A stretch of 64,000 bases of DNA from NCBI GenBank assembly GCA_005884765.1, contig VAZV01000133.1, positions 1 to 64,000 on the forward strand, written 5' to 3'. Below, one piece after another: positions 7,631 through 16,549 of the stretch (positions are counted from its first letter, which is position 1; every line of letters begins with the position of its first letter). Source of the stretch: Alphaproteobacteria bacterium. Lineage in GTDB: Bacteria; Pseudomonadota; Alphaproteobacteria; Rhizobiales; Xanthobacteraceae. Both the position numbers and the translations under genes were made by a program. The notes beneath the pieces were generated by a model that ran no database searches, had not been told where the DNA came from, and saw only the letters and a list, made by a program, of their open reading frames with translations.

Positions 7631-8266
7631 ATGGCCGTGGATATTCTGTTGGTGCTGGGTTGTTTGGTTGCCACGTTGATGTGGGTGTCCTGGTCTTGTG
7701 CACGTTCATATTTCGAGACCGGACGGCTTCGGGGCATGGAGGAAGCGACACGCGAGATTGGTAGAGGTGTCGCCTCTCACTGTGAACGCGAGGGTGGGAT
7801 CGTCCCGGCGGCAGTGGAGAAGGCGATGGCTGCGGTCAAAGCGGTTGCTCAAAAAAGACGCCACCTGACCAGTACGAAAACAACCGATCCCTATCATGCG
7901 CAGCTCTGGATACTCGGTGACGCCATTGGCGAGGCATGCTGGCTAAAGGGGCATGCTTCCGGAATAAGAAGGAAAGCGCCGGCGGAAGGCAAAATCCGCA
8001 TCGACCTTTCTATCAATGAGCTACTGCAACTTAGCTGGTTGGCGCATCTCGGCTTTCAACACATGATGCCGAACTATCGCGGCTTCGAGATCTACCGGTT
8101 CAACAGTGAAGAAGACGCGCGGGAGGGTGCACTCGCGGTCGGCAAAATCGAAGGCGTTATTCCCGCAAAGGACAGACCCGTCGCCGACCTCACGGTTCAG
8201 TTCAAGAACCGGCAGAAGCTGATTAGCGATTGGTGGGAGAAAGAACCTGCTCGGTTGAGGGCTTGA
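7631..8266 (+). CDS. Membrane-anchored protein of unknown function
   Basis: The 211 residues begin with one hydrophobic segment (MAVDILLVLGCLVATLMWVS, residues 1-20) followed by a soluble domain. The domain has a helical part (TREIGRGVASHCEREGG, AMAAVKAVAQKRRH) and a mixed part (LSINELLQLSWLAHLGFQHM, VADLTVQFKNRQKLISDWW). I chose the ATG at 7631 because GGGGGA sits just before it and the signal-anchor starts there; the open frame extends back to 7388. No family recognised. Confidence 0.6.
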   Translation: MAVDILLVLGCLVATLMWVSWSCARSYFETGRLRGMEEATREIGRGVASHCEREGGIVPAAVEKAMAAVKAVAQKRRHLTSTKTTDPYHAQLWILGDAIGEACWLKGHASGIRRKAPAEGKIRIDLSINELLQLSWLAHLGFQHMMPNYRGFEIYRFNSEEDAREGALAVGKIEGVIPAKDRPVADLTVQFKNRQKLISDWWEKEPARLRA

Positions 8267-8275
8267 GAATAGTCC

Positions 8276-8482
8276 TCATTTGTCTTTTCGGAGCAGGCAA
8301 ACGACGCGTCCAAGCGTTTGAACGCGCACGCCTGGAATCGGTGCATTGAGCTCGTTCCGAATGGCCTCAGCAGCTTTGTTGCAAAGCTCTTCCGAGGGAA
8401 ACGACTGAATCTGCTGTGTGGTGGGTTGGGTCGGACTTCCTAGCACAATCCATTGCAGTGAAACGAAAAGAACCCATTCCAT
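8276..8482 (-). CDS. Small protein with N-terminal hydrophobic segment
   Basis: 68 residues: MEWVLFVSLQWIVLGSP looks like a signal or anchor, then a polar part with two cysteines (SEELCNKAAEAIRN and GRVVCLLRKDK). Proteins of this pattern in rhizobia are usually annotated as hypothetical. It is convergent with the gene ending at 8266. Confidence 0.5.
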   Translation of the reverse strand: MEWVLFVSLQWIVLGSPTQPTTQQIQSFPSEELCNKAAEAIRNELNAPIPGVRVQTLGRVVCLLRKDK

Positions 8483-8602
8483 ACGGTCTCTCCCGGTCTA
8501 TCCTCGCCTCAGCGCTCTGGCGGGCGATCTGCGCAGCAACGGCATCGGATGCATTTCAAAGCATCTTCATTTATGGTAGTGCTCAAGCGGGAGTGAGGAA
8601 GC

Positions 8603-8830
8603 ATGAGGTTCATGTTGGCAATTTTCTGCCTGTTTGCCGGCGCAACGTCGGCACTGGCGCAGTCAGGTGTTTCAAACCAACGGGATATGTACGGCAATCT
8701 TGTCCGCTCAACCGGAACATATTCGCCGAGAGGTATCAATCAGGGCCCTGTCAACAACGGACCGGTCGCCACTGCGCCGGCGCAACCGCCGACCGCCAAC
8801 TCGCGTACGGACAGGGGCACAAGCCGCTAG
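8603..8830 (+). CDS. Small exported protein
   Basis: 75 residues with a clear signal peptide (MRFMLAIFCLFAGATSALAQ, cleavage after ALAQ). The mature part is a short polar, Asn/Gly/Pro-rich chain (VSNQRDMYGNLVRSTGTYSP) without cysteine. GAGG precedes the ATG. Function unknown. Confidence 0.6.
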   Translation: MRFMLAIFCLFAGATSALAQSGVSNQRDMYGNLVRSTGTYSPRGINQGPVNNGPVATAPAQPPTANSRTDRGTSR

Positions 8831-8866
8831 CGGGTCCACTGCAGTATGAGGCTGGCTCGCCGCTCT

Positions 8867-9154
8867 TTACCACCACCAGATCATCGGCCTTTCCGGTGCT
8901 CCGCAAACGATTGTCCGTTGGCGCTGCACTCCAGAGGGCGTTTGCACCGGAACCACCTTGATGCAGCCGGGATAGACAGCCAGATTGTAGTGAAAGGGTG
9001 GCGAATCGAAGTAGCCGTGGATCGGGCAGAGATAAGCGAGATCGGGCCCGCAGCGGGTCAGGGGATACAGGCGGCCGTGAGCCGATGCCGTGTTCGACAT
9101 GCCGCCTAGGGCGGCGACGATTGCGATAGCGGCGATCTTCGTGAAATACGACAT
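8867..9154 (-). CDS. Small exported protein
   Basis: 95 residues with a signal peptide (MSYFTKIAAIAIVAALGG, cleavage near TASAHG at about 26). The mature part has four cysteines (TRCGPD, YLCPIHG, YPGCIKV, IVCGAP), suggesting two periplasmic disulfides. A strong GAGGGGA lies upstream of the ATG. Function unknown; convergent with the exported protein at 8603. Confidence 0.6.
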   Translation of the reverse strand: MSYFTKIAAIAIVAALGGMSNTASAHGRLYPLTRCGPDLAYLCPIHGYFDSPPFHYNLAVYPGCIKVVPVQTPSGVQRQRTIVCGAPERPMIWWW

Positions 9155-9403
9155 GCCCTGATCCCCTCAAAGATATTGTTCAGATGACGAAGCCTGGTAA
9201 GGCTGACAATAGACGTAGCCTAAGGGTTCGCCAAGCGCGAGAAGGTCGATTCCCATGCGAGAGCTGGTAGTCTTCGATGTCGCAAATCCGCCCGAACTGC
9301 AGCTTTAGCTAGCTGTCTCAATGCTGGCGGCATGAGCATGCGAGTAGACCCGCTGAGGGAAAGACTTTCTTTTTCAACAGATTAAATGGTGTAGTGGGCC
9401 CTT

Positions 9404-10621
9404 GTGGATCAGCCCGATATGGTCATGAACTCAGAATCTTCGAATATCGATCAGCGCAGAATGGTCTCGCCTCATGCGCAAGAGATCGAGTATGCCCTGA
9501 TTCTTTCGCGCATGATCAATACCGTGAAGGAAGATCCTTCGCAGATTCGCCTCACAATCTATGAGTTTGCGCGCGCCCGACTGAAGCTCGACACGTCATG
9601 GACTGACGAAGCCGAACGAAACCGGCTTTTGGCCGCGCTTGAAACGGCCATCCAGGGGGTCGAAGATTTTTCCGTGCGCCGCGAGGAGCGAGAGCAGCTC
9701 GGGCCGCCACCCGTACCTGCGCAGATCGGGTCAGCGAGATCGCCGGCCGAATCGGCACCTGCGCCGATGCGGGCGATCCACCAGCCAAGCCAGGCTCCGG
9801 AGGATACTTTTGTTCCGAACAGGGCTTATTGGCACCCTCAAGTGCTGCCAATTCTCGATGTTCGAACGCGGTCGCTGGCTTCGACGCTGATCCGCTTTTG
9901 CATCGGAGTGGTGCTGGTCGGCGCCGTGGCGGGCCTAGCGCTCTACAAGGAACGGGCGGGGATTGATTTGCCTTCGCAGCTGCTGTCGAAGCTCGTCAGG
10001 CCGCAAACCAAGCCGCCGATTCCCGAGACACCCCAGCAGGCCTCTCCCACCATCGATCCGAAGAGGGCACTTGCCTCCGCGAATGCGCTGCCGTTCCCGG
10101 TGCCAAGCGACTATGGCGTCTACGCCTTGAGCGATTCCTCGCTCAGCGAGCTCTATCTGCTGCCGGAACGAGTGCCGGACAAGAGAATTGCGATGTCTAC
10201 CCCGGTTGATCAGCCCAGCCGGACAACGATTCCAGATGGAAAGGCAAAGTTCGTCCTTTTCCGCCGCGACCTTGCCGGCAACGCCCCCGAGCGAATGGAA
10301 GTCCGCGTGGTGGCCCGGGTGATGAGGGCTCTGACCTTCGATGCCAAGGGAAAGCCGACCTTCTCGCCGATCTCGGACGCGTGGAACATACGGAACGTGT
10401 CATATGAGTTCAGGGTGCGGCCGATTGCCGGAAACCCGGAGATGCTGCTGGTGCAGCCGGACAAGACCGATTTTACGCTGCCCCCTGGACGCTACGTTCT
10501 CGTTCTAAGGGATCAGGGCTATGATTTTACGGTCGCGGGCAAGATCACAGAGCCGTCGCAGTGCGTCGAACGAACCGAAGCAGCGAACGGGACGTTCTAT
10601 TCCGAGTGTCAAAAGCTGTGA
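9404..10621 (+). CDS. Single-span membrane protein of unknown function
   Basis: 405 residues. Residues about 20-100 are a helical cytoplasmic part (EIEYALILSRMINTVKED, LDTSWTDEAERNRLLAALE), then a Pro/Ala-rich linker, one membrane segment at about 165-185 (FCIGVVLVGAVAGLALY), a Pro-rich spacer, and a beta-rich domain from about 225 (FVLFRRDLAGNAPERMEV, LPPGRYVLVLRDQGYDF) ending with two cysteines (PSQCVE, SECQKL), presumably in the periplasm. I do not recognise the family. The GTG at 9404 is the longest start; an ATG at 9419 is equally possible. It stands alone. Confidence 0.65.
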   Translation: MDQPDMVMNSESSNIDQRRMVSPHAQEIEYALILSRMINTVKEDPSQIRLTIYEFARARLKLDTSWTDEAERNRLLAALETAIQGVEDFSVRREEREQLGPPPVPAQIGSARSPAESAPAPMRAIHQPSQAPEDTFVPNRAYWHPQVLPILDVRTRSLASTLIRFCIGVVLVGAVAGLALYKERAGIDLPSQLLSKLVRPQTKPPIPETPQQASPTIDPKRALASANALPFPVPSDYGVYALSDSSLSELYLLPERVPDKRIAMSTPVDQPSRTTIPDGKAKFVLFRRDLAGNAPERMEVRVVARVMRALTFDAKGKPTFSPISDAWNIRNVSYEFRVRPIAGNPEMLLVQPDKTDFTLPPGRYVLVLRDQGYDFTVAGKITEPSQCVERTEAANGTFYSECQKL

Positions 10622-10683
10622 GTGCTGTGACCTGAAAATCGACCGGGCTACCGCGACATCAAGCATGACATCAAGGCGCGACA

Positions 10684-10938
10684 TCAAAGGATGTGACGTA
10701 CGCGGTGTTCTGCGGCGAAAAAAGCTCGTGCCACGAGTCCCAGAAAATAACTGCCTTGAAGGATCGTCTGCACCACCATGATCGTCAGCGCGGTATCGAG
10801 AAAGTTGAACCCGCTGGCGAGCGAGAAGACGATGGACGCAAAAAGCAGCAGCGCGAGGATTAATATCAGGACCTTCAATCGGAAAACCGCACCAACCGCA
10901 AACCCCAATATGGCTAGCGAAACGGCGGCGTATCCCAT
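10684..10938 (-). CDS. Small integral membrane protein
   Basis: 84 residues with three hydrophobic segments (LAILGFAVGAVFRL, VLILILALLLFASIVFSLA, and TIMVVQTILQGSYFLGLVA) and a basic C-terminal tail (AEHRVRHIL). I began it at the ATG at 10938, where the hydrophobic protein starts; the frame is open further up to 11097, but that part is not protein-like. No family recognised. Confidence 0.55.
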   Translation of the reverse strand: MGYAAVSLAILGFAVGAVFRLKVLILILALLLFASIVFSLASGFNFLDTALTIMVVQTILQGSYFLGLVARAFFAAEHRVRHIL

Positions 10939-11757
10939 GACAATGATTCCGTCCTCTACGCGCTCGACGCGCGCGGAAATCCAGGGGGCGGCGGAGCAGC
11001 CCCACTTTGCCGGTGTAAGGGTTAATACTTTGGCTACTGGTAACTCGCTTGCTCGATCAGGCCGCCGCCTGATCCCCTTGCCGCAAAAACGAATCACTCT
11101 GTCTAATAGATCACGGCATTCGACAAAAATCAGCTACAATCCAAACGGCAGGAAGGGCATTCGCGCGGCCAGTAGTTGCGTCCCTCGATCGTGGGCCAGC
11201 CGCCGTAATCACCGGCCTGCAGAGCTCCAAAGGCCGACCGGTCAACGGGTGAAATGAGCCGGACAACGTCGATTCGTGGTCGCCAGCGAAAGCGATGCTT
11301 TTTGACGGCTAACGGGCTCCTTTTTGCCGCCCGAAAGTCGCACAGCGGGCGCGGATCGAGGAAGGTCGAACGCCCCCAAGGCGCGCTGCTGTCGAGCCGA
11401 GATAACCGTCGGTTCGATACAAGTGGCTAAATTTGCAACTATTTCGCACCTGGAACGGGCCGCCCGGGCAAGTGTGACCCGAATGCAACTTGTGCCGCCA
11501 AACACGATCTCACAACGTTCTGCGCCCTTTGATGCGGCGAAGTCCCCCTGTAGGTTCTCCGTCGGATGGAGCGTTTGGGGGCCGATCCCCGCAAGGTTAA
11601 CGTCAAATTAGAGATGAGATTTGACAATCTCGATGGGCATTAAGGGGCGGCTTTGAGAATCCGAATTATCCCGTTTCTCGCGACAGGGGCTCGGCCGAAC
11701 CTGGTCAGACGCTGGTCGCCAGGGGTGGCCGGTTGTGGCGACCAGCGAGCCTTCGTT
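10939..11757. other. Long intergenic region before the exopolysaccharide genes
   Basis: About 820 bases with no convincing gene on either strand; several overlapping frames exist but carry no signal, membrane or family pattern. A GGTTAACG occurs near 11595 and TTGACA at 11621-11626, but no well-placed -10 box follows. It is the likely promoter region of the export gene at 11758. Confidence 0.4.
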
Positions 11758-12930
11758 ATGTTGAAGCGATTTCGTTCCTCTTTCTGTGCGATTGTCGTCG
11801 CAGCGTTGTTGCCGGCCTGTTCGTTGCTGCCAGCGACGGGACCGTCAAGCGACACTGTGAACAGCAATGCGACTGCCGGCGTGCGTTCCAATGCGGCCTT
11901 GCCTTACGCTCTGGTCGACGTCTCGGCCGACACGATCGGCTTCCTGTCGCAACCCAATGTGGTCACGTTCAAAGGCGAGTTTCCCGATAAGCGTCCCAAG
12001 CCGGAGCAGGTCGTAGGCGTCGGCGATGTGCTCAATGTCTCGATCTTCGAAGCTGCCCCGGGCGGATTGTTCACCCCCGGCCAGGCCGCGGGCGCACGTC
12101 CCGGTAACTTCGTGGATTTGCCGGCGCAAGCGGTCGATCAGAAGGGTAGCATTTATGTTCCTTACGCCGGCGAGATTCCCGCCGCCGCGCGGACCATACC
12201 GGAAATACAGCAGGCGGTCGTTGCGCGGCTGCGCAATCGCGCGATCGAGCCTCAGGTCGTCATTAGCCTCAATCAGCAGCACTCGAGCGTCGTGAGCGTT
12301 TTGGGTGACGTGAACACGCCGGGCGTGCTGGCTCTCAACAGCGTCGGCGAACGCTTGCTGGCGCTGATCGCACGCGCGGGAGGGCCCAAATTCGAGGCGA
12401 TCGAAAGCTACGTTACGCTGCAGCGCGACGGCAAGCGCGTCCGGGTATTGCTGAGCCGCGTGGTCCACGATCCGCGCGAAAACATTTTCATTCGGCCGAA
12501 TGACGTTATCTTCATCACCCGCGAAGCGCCCACGTTCACCGCGCTCGGAGCGCTCAATCAGAACGTCTTCGGGTTCAACTCCGAAATTCCGTTCGACGTC
12601 GAAACGCTGACGCTCGCCCAGGCGATCGGCAAGGCCGGCGGATTGAATGACCAGCAGTCCGACCCCAAAGAGGTTTATGTCTACCGCTACGAGGATCGTC
12701 ACTTCCTGGAGAAGCTCGGTGTCGACACCACGCGATTTACCTACGACAGGGTGCCAACCATTTATCGTGCCAACCTGCGCGATCCCTCGGGCTACTTGCT
12801 CGCCTCCGGTTTCCAGATGCGGACCAAGGACGTCATGTATGTCGCCAACGCCAAGGTCGTAGACTACTATAAGCTGCTGACGCTTATCGACCGGACGACC
12901 GGGACAGTGACCAACACGGCGTCGCGATGA
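11758..12930 (+). CDS. Outer-membrane polysaccharide export lipoprotein (OPX, Wza-like)
   Basis: 390 residues. A lipoprotein signal (LLPAC, lipidated Cys about 21) starts the protein; the polysaccharide export domain follows (QVVGVGDVLNVSIFEAAPG, YVPYAGEIPAAARTIPEIQ), then SLBB-type repeats (SVLGDVNTPGVLALN, and a second near FGFNSEIPF). It forms the outer-membrane pore of Wzx/Wzy systems together with a co-polymerase, here probably the ExoP-like protein at 19017. I chose the ATG at 11758 because it directly precedes the signal; the frame opens at 11653. Its stop overlaps the next start by four bases (ATGA), so the two are translationally coupled. Confidence 0.9.
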   Translation: MLKRFRSSFCAIVVAALLPACSLLPATGPSSDTVNSNATAGVRSNAALPYALVDVSADTIGFLSQPNVVTFKGEFPDKRPKPEQVVGVGDVLNVSIFEAAPGGLFTPGQAAGARPGNFVDLPAQAVDQKGSIYVPYAGEIPAAARTIPEIQQAVVARLRNRAIEPQVVISLNQQHSSVVSVLGDVNTPGVLALNSVGERLLALIARAGGPKFEAIESYVTLQRDGKRVRVLLSRVVHDPRENIFIRPNDVIFITREAPTFTALGALNQNVFGFNSEIPFDVETLTLAQAIGKAGGLNDQQSDPKEVYVYRYEDRHFLEKLGVDTTRFTYDRVPTIYRANLRDPSGYLLASGFQMRTKDVMYVANAKVVDYYKLLTLIDRTTGTVTNTASR

Positions 12931-14378
12931 TCCGCCGGCGATATCTGAAGTTTCCGGTCGAGACGTTCAAGTCGATCCAGCTTTGGGTGACGATTACGGC
13001 GCTAACGCTGGCACCGTTATTTTTTGGATCCGTGGATCAGCTATGGGTAGCGACTTGGACGATCCTGCTCGCGATTAGTACCCTCTGCGGCCTCGCGGCG
13101 CCGATGGGAATCAGGCAGACGCGCGTAATGACTGGCTTTCTCGCTGTCTGCTTCGCCTATGGGCTCGTCGCGATCCTTCAGGTCGTTCCGCATCTCATCG
13201 ATCAACTCGACGATCCGATCTGGCAAAGGGCAAACGATCTTCTTGGATTTAATACTTTGCCCCGGATTTCAAGCCGGGCCGAAATACCGCCGGTCGCGAT
13301 CGGACATTTTCTGCTGCTTGTAACGTCTTTCATGAGCGGCTTCTTCGTTGGGACGTCCCACCGCAACGCGGACTTGCTCATCTGGTTTGCGCGATACTCG
13401 ATACTGTCGTACGCGGCCTATGGCCTGGTTGCGCTGGTGCTGACGCCGAATATGCTGTTGTGGGCTCCAAAGGTCGCCTACCAAGGAAGTCTAACGGCGA
13501 CCTTTGTCAACCACAACACTGCCGCAACCTTCATCGGTGCCGGCGCGATCCTATGGTTCTGCGTGGGATTTGCGTCGCTGCAATCCTTTCAATATTCATC
13601 GATCCGCCTATTGCTCCTCAGTCCATCGAACGAGAAGCTAGCCTTCAACCTGATGCTCCGTTTGGCCGCTGCTCTCACGTGTTTTCTTGCGTTGCTGCTG
13701 ACGGGCTCGCGCGGCGGTTTGATATGTTCCAGTCTAGGATTGCTCGCCGCTATTGGCCTGATGATCGCCAACAAGCTTAGGCCCAGGCTCTGGTCCATTC
13801 TTGGTTGGGCAGGCTTGGCGTTGGTCGTGGTGGCGGTGTGGTTGAGCGGGGCCGGCCGAATAGGAAGCCATGGGCTGTTCGATGACGGGCGGTGGACCGT
13901 CTACGGATTTTGCATCGAAGCCATCGGCCAGCGGCCGCTGTTAGGGGCCGGCGCCGGCACCTTTGCGGATTTGTTCCCTTCGTTGCGAGCGGCCGATCTT
14001 AGCAGTTGGGGTGTGTGGGATTATGCTCACTCGACAATCCTCGAAATGGCTGTCGAAATGGGAATCCCGATTGCAGCGATGGTCGTGATCGCTGCGGCCG
14101 CATCGCTATTCATCCTTGTGCGAGCGGCGCTCAGGTCCAAAGACCGGAGCCAGACCTCGCTTGCCGCCATCACGGGAATTGCGGTACTTAGTTATCTGCA
14201 CTCAATTATTGATTTTTCGTTGCAGATACCCGGTTATCTCATCGTGTTCGGGATCCTACTCGGCTGCGGACTGGCGAGGGCATCGTCCGAACAAACAACG
14301 GTGCAGAGAGCGCGCTCGGGCACCTCTAATTTCCGTGAGATCAATCGGAGTTCGGAACGGCCGGTTAGCCTAACTTAA
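12927..14378 (+). CDS. O-antigen ligase / Wzy-like polymerase membrane protein
   Basis: 483 residues with about eleven hydrophobic segments and the large periplasmic loop typical of the Wzy_C (O-antigen ligase) family. The signature region is LLTGSRGGLICSSLGLL near residue 255, followed by GAGAGTFADLFPSLR and DYAHSTILEMAVEMG, whose Arg and His residues match the family's functional positions. It joins lipid-linked repeat units at the periplasmic face of the inner membrane or ligates them. The start overlaps the export gene by four bases. Whether it is polymerase or ligase cannot be read from sequence; a second Wzy candidate lies at 28836. Confidence 0.85.
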   Translation: MIRRRYLKFPVETFKSIQLWVTITALTLAPLFFGSVDQLWVATWTILLAISTLCGLAAPMGIRQTRVMTGFLAVCFAYGLVAILQVVPHLIDQLDDPIWQRANDLLGFNTLPRISSRAEIPPVAIGHFLLLVTSFMSGFFVGTSHRNADLLIWFARYSILSYAAYGLVALVLTPNMLLWAPKVAYQGSLTATFVNHNTAATFIGAGAILWFCVGFASLQSFQYSSIRLLLLSPSNEKLAFNLMLRLAAALTCFLALLLTGSRGGLICSSLGLLAAIGLMIANKLRPRLWSILGWAGLALVVVAVWLSGAGRIGSHGLFDDGRWTVYGFCIEAIGQRPLLGAGAGTFADLFPSLRAADLSSWGVWDYAHSTILEMAVEMGIPIAAMVVIAAAASLFILVRAALRSKDRSQTSLAAITGIAVLSYLHSIIDFSLQIPGYLIVFGILLGCGLARASSEQTTVQRARSGTSNFREINRSSERPVSLT

Positions 14379-14390
14379 CTTGGCGAGACC

Positions 14391-14405
14391 CTCCGCGTGG
14401 CGGAG
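14391..14405. terminator. Hairpin between convergent genes
   Basis: CTCCGC at 14391-14396 pairs with GCGGAG at 14400-14405 around a three-base loop, between the convergent Wzy-like and protease genes. No T-run follows, so termination is only suggested. Confidence 0.35.
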
Positions 14406-14460
14406 CAATGTCGAGTAACGATGCGTCAACGCTCCGGGCGCGCTTGCAATCGGGAGTCCG

Positions 14461-15108
14461 TTACCGATCGGCCAAACGCACCTTTCGATCGGCTTGTGAC
14501 AGGGATAGCGCGGGCGCCTTGACCTCGTACCAGAACCTGGCATCGGCGGCTGACTGGATCTTGAGCCAATGATAGTCGGCGCTCTGCCAGGGACGGATCG
14601 TGTCGGTCAGATTGTCCAGCACCAAGTCGGCCTTTGTAGTTGCGACCACAACAACCAAGTGGCCGATTCCTGACGCTGTCTTGACCACCGACAACCGCAG
14701 GGCTTTGGCGGGCAGGCCGCTCTGAAGCAGCTCGTGCCGCTTGGTGACGGCGTAATCGTTGCAGTCTCCCTTGATCGGCGCAATGGTCCATCCGTCCTGG
14801 AGTTCCGCGCCATAGCTCTTAAGCATCGGAATAATGGCTGCATTGACGCTGCGATTGACACGATTCAGCAATTCAGAATTCTCGGCAGTCAGGTCGATAC
14901 GTTCGTTTTCCATTGGGTCCGATTTGCAGTCGGACGGATAACGAAGACAGAAACGAACGTGCTGAAAAGGAGCCAAGGTAGGCGAAGCCTCCGTGATCGG
15001 CGCCTGGGGACCGGAGTCCTGGAGGGGGCGATCGCGCGCATCAGCGTCACTCGCAAAGAAGGCTGCGGCAAGAGACGCCAATAGGATCGTCGGAGCACGT
15101 CGCGCCAT
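14461..15108 (-). CDS. Bacterial transglutaminase-like cysteine protease (BTLCP family)
   Basis: 215 residues with a signal peptide (MARRAPTILLASLAAAFFAS). The catalytic triad of the family is visible: Cys in GDCNDYAV (about 116), His in GIGHLVVVVAT (about 150) and Asp in LDNLTD (about 165). The best known member is LapG, a periplasmic protease that clips adhesins and is controlled by the c-di-GMP receptor LapD; neither LapD nor an adhesin is in the window. Here it sits between exopolysaccharide genes, which suggests a role in surface attachment or in processing an export component. AGGTGG precedes the ATG. Confidence 0.88.
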   Translation of the reverse strand: MARRAPTILLASLAAAFFASDADARDRPLQDSGPQAPITEASPTLAPFQHVRFCLRYPSDCKSDPMENERIDLTAENSELLNRVNRSVNAAIIPMLKSYGAELQDGWTIAPIKGDCNDYAVTKRHELLQSGLPAKALRLSVVKTASGIGHLVVVVATTKADLVLDNLTDTIRPWQSADYHWLKIQSAADARFWYEVKAPALSLSQADRKVRLADR

Positions 15109-15278
15109 AGGGCCGCCACCTGATCGGGAAGATGCAATCGCCGGAGGGGCGCGCCATCGATGGGCGGATTGTCCCTTCGGGGAGTTAAATCTTCGCTAGC
15201 GAGTGGAGTTAACGAACCGTGACGTTCGGGAATATGGGCAGTCTGCCGAGCATCGGCAAGCTGTTTCGGAAAACGGAA

Positions 15279-15330
15279 TCAGGCCGGAAGGTGGTTGGAG
15301 TGCCAGTTCCAGGCGGTATCGATGATCGAC
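15279..15330 (-). pseudogene. galE: Displaced C-terminal end of galE
   Basis: Directly past the galE stop, another frame reads KSIIDTAWNWHSNHLPA and then stops, which is the normal end of a GalE protein. About 24 codons that should lie between RREGD and this tail are missing and the frame is shifted by one base, so this stretch is the stranded end of the gene, not a separate one. Confidence 0.7.
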
Positions 15331-16188
15331 TTAGTCACCCTCGCGGCGTGGCCCGTGTACGACCTCGAAGTCTCTACCTGCGACGCTCCGAACGGTCTCG
15401 AGCAATTCTTTCACCGTCGTTCCGTGGCCGGTTCCGAGGTTCAAAGCGTGGCTCGTACCCTCGTTCAGGAGATGCTCAAGCGCGCGGGTATGCGCGTCGG
15501 CGAGATCGAGAACGTGAACGAAATCGCGAACGCAAGATCCGTCGCGCGTATCGTAATCAGTGCCCAAAACCTGAAAATGCGTTCGGCGGCCCAGCGCGGC
15601 GTCCATTGCGATAGGAATGGCGTGAGTTTCAGGCGAATGCCATTCGCCAATTCTTCCTTCGGGGTCTGCGCCCGCAGCATTAAAATAGCGCAGGATGAAG
15701 CAGCGAAACGCTTGGTAGCGGTCGAGATCCTGCAAGATCTGCTCAACGATCAGCTTGCTCCGGCCATATGGGTTGATCGGTGCCTGGACGTGAGTCTCGT
15801 TGATCGGTATCGATGAAGGGATCCCGTATGTAGCACAGGTCGAGGAGAACACGATCTTGTCGATACCTGCTGCCTGCGCCGCTCGAAGCAAGGTGATCGT
15901 GCCGGCGACGTTGTTGTCGTAGTAGTCGCTCGGGTTACGAACCGAGTCAGCAACCTCTATCGCCGCCGCAAAATGTATGATGGCTTCCGGCCTGTATTTC
16001 GCAAGAACTTCGTCAATTCTCTTGCGATCTCGAATATCGCCGATCTCAAGCGGGCCCCATTTGACGAATTCGGCATGGCCATTTGACAGATTGTCATAAA
16101 CGATTGGACTAAAGCCCTTCCCGAATAGATCCAGGCATGTGTGCGATCCAATATAGCCCGCTCCACCAGCCACAAGGATATTTTTCAT
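15331..16188 (-). CDS. galE: UDP-glucose 4-epimerase, C-terminally truncated
   Basis: 285 residues against the usual 325-340. The Rossmann motif GGAGYIGSH, the SSTCATYG strand with catalytic Ser, and YGRSK with catalytic Tyr and Lys are intact; the substrate half is present up to GPRREGD, where an early stop ends it. GalE interconverts UDP-glucose and UDP-galactose. The missing part includes the residue equivalent to Tyr299 of the E. coli enzyme and the last helix, so activity is doubtful. The true tail lies just downstream in another frame (see 15279). A good GGGAG lies before the ATG. It may be a recent pseudogene or an assembly error. Confidence 0.85.
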   Translation of the reverse strand: MKNILVAGGAGYIGSHTCLDLFGKGFSPIVYDNLSNGHAEFVKWGPLEIGDIRDRKRIDEVLAKYRPEAIIHFAAAIEVADSVRNPSDYYDNNVAGTITLLRAAQAAGIDKIVFSSTCATYGIPSSIPINETHVQAPINPYGRSKLIVEQILQDLDRYQAFRCFILRYFNAAGADPEGRIGEWHSPETHAIPIAMDAALGRRTHFQVLGTDYDTRDGSCVRDFVHVLDLADAHTRALEHLLNEGTSHALNLGTGHGTTVKELLETVRSVAGRDFEVVHGPRREGD

Positions 16189-16336
16189 CTACCGCTATCT
16201 CCCGGAACGCCGTTGTCAGTTCCGTTGCGACCGTCAACTTTTGGCCATCAATCTCGCGGCTTGGGCCTCGCCAGAATGCCCGGACACGAGCGCGCAGGTT
16301 TTCAAGCAAACGTGCGAACCAAGCCGTAGCGTGAAG

Positions 16337-16549
16337 TCAAGGGAGCATCGTCCACAGCTTTTTAGTGTAAGCCGTTGCCAGTCGCAATATTTCAAGCATC
16401 CCCCAACCAAGGAAGCCGAACCAAGCAACCATTACCACGATGATCAATATGACCAACAATCCGATCACAACCCTTCTGGTCGTCCACATGGACGACGACC
16501 GGGCCTTGATCTCCGGATCGTGCAGGTCGACGGGTCGCAGATTGTTCAT
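16337..16549 (-). CDS. Small single-span membrane protein
   Basis: 70 residues: a polar start (MNNLRPVDLHDPEIKARSSS), one strong hydrophobic segment at about 26-48 (VIGLLVILIIVVMVAWFGFL) and a short basic tail ending KKLWTMLP. The frame extends up to 16660 but that part lacks coding character, so I used the inner ATG. No family recognised; it sits between the initiating transferase and galE. Confidence 0.5.
   Translation of the reverse strand: MNNLRPVDLHDPEIKARSSSMWTTRRVVIGLLVILIIVVMVAWFGFLGWGMLEILRLATAYTKKLWTMLP

Noticed and set aside
11845-12702. 285-codon minus-strand frame
   Set aside because: Antisense to the export lipoprotein, which has clear domains; the frame has no signal or family pattern.
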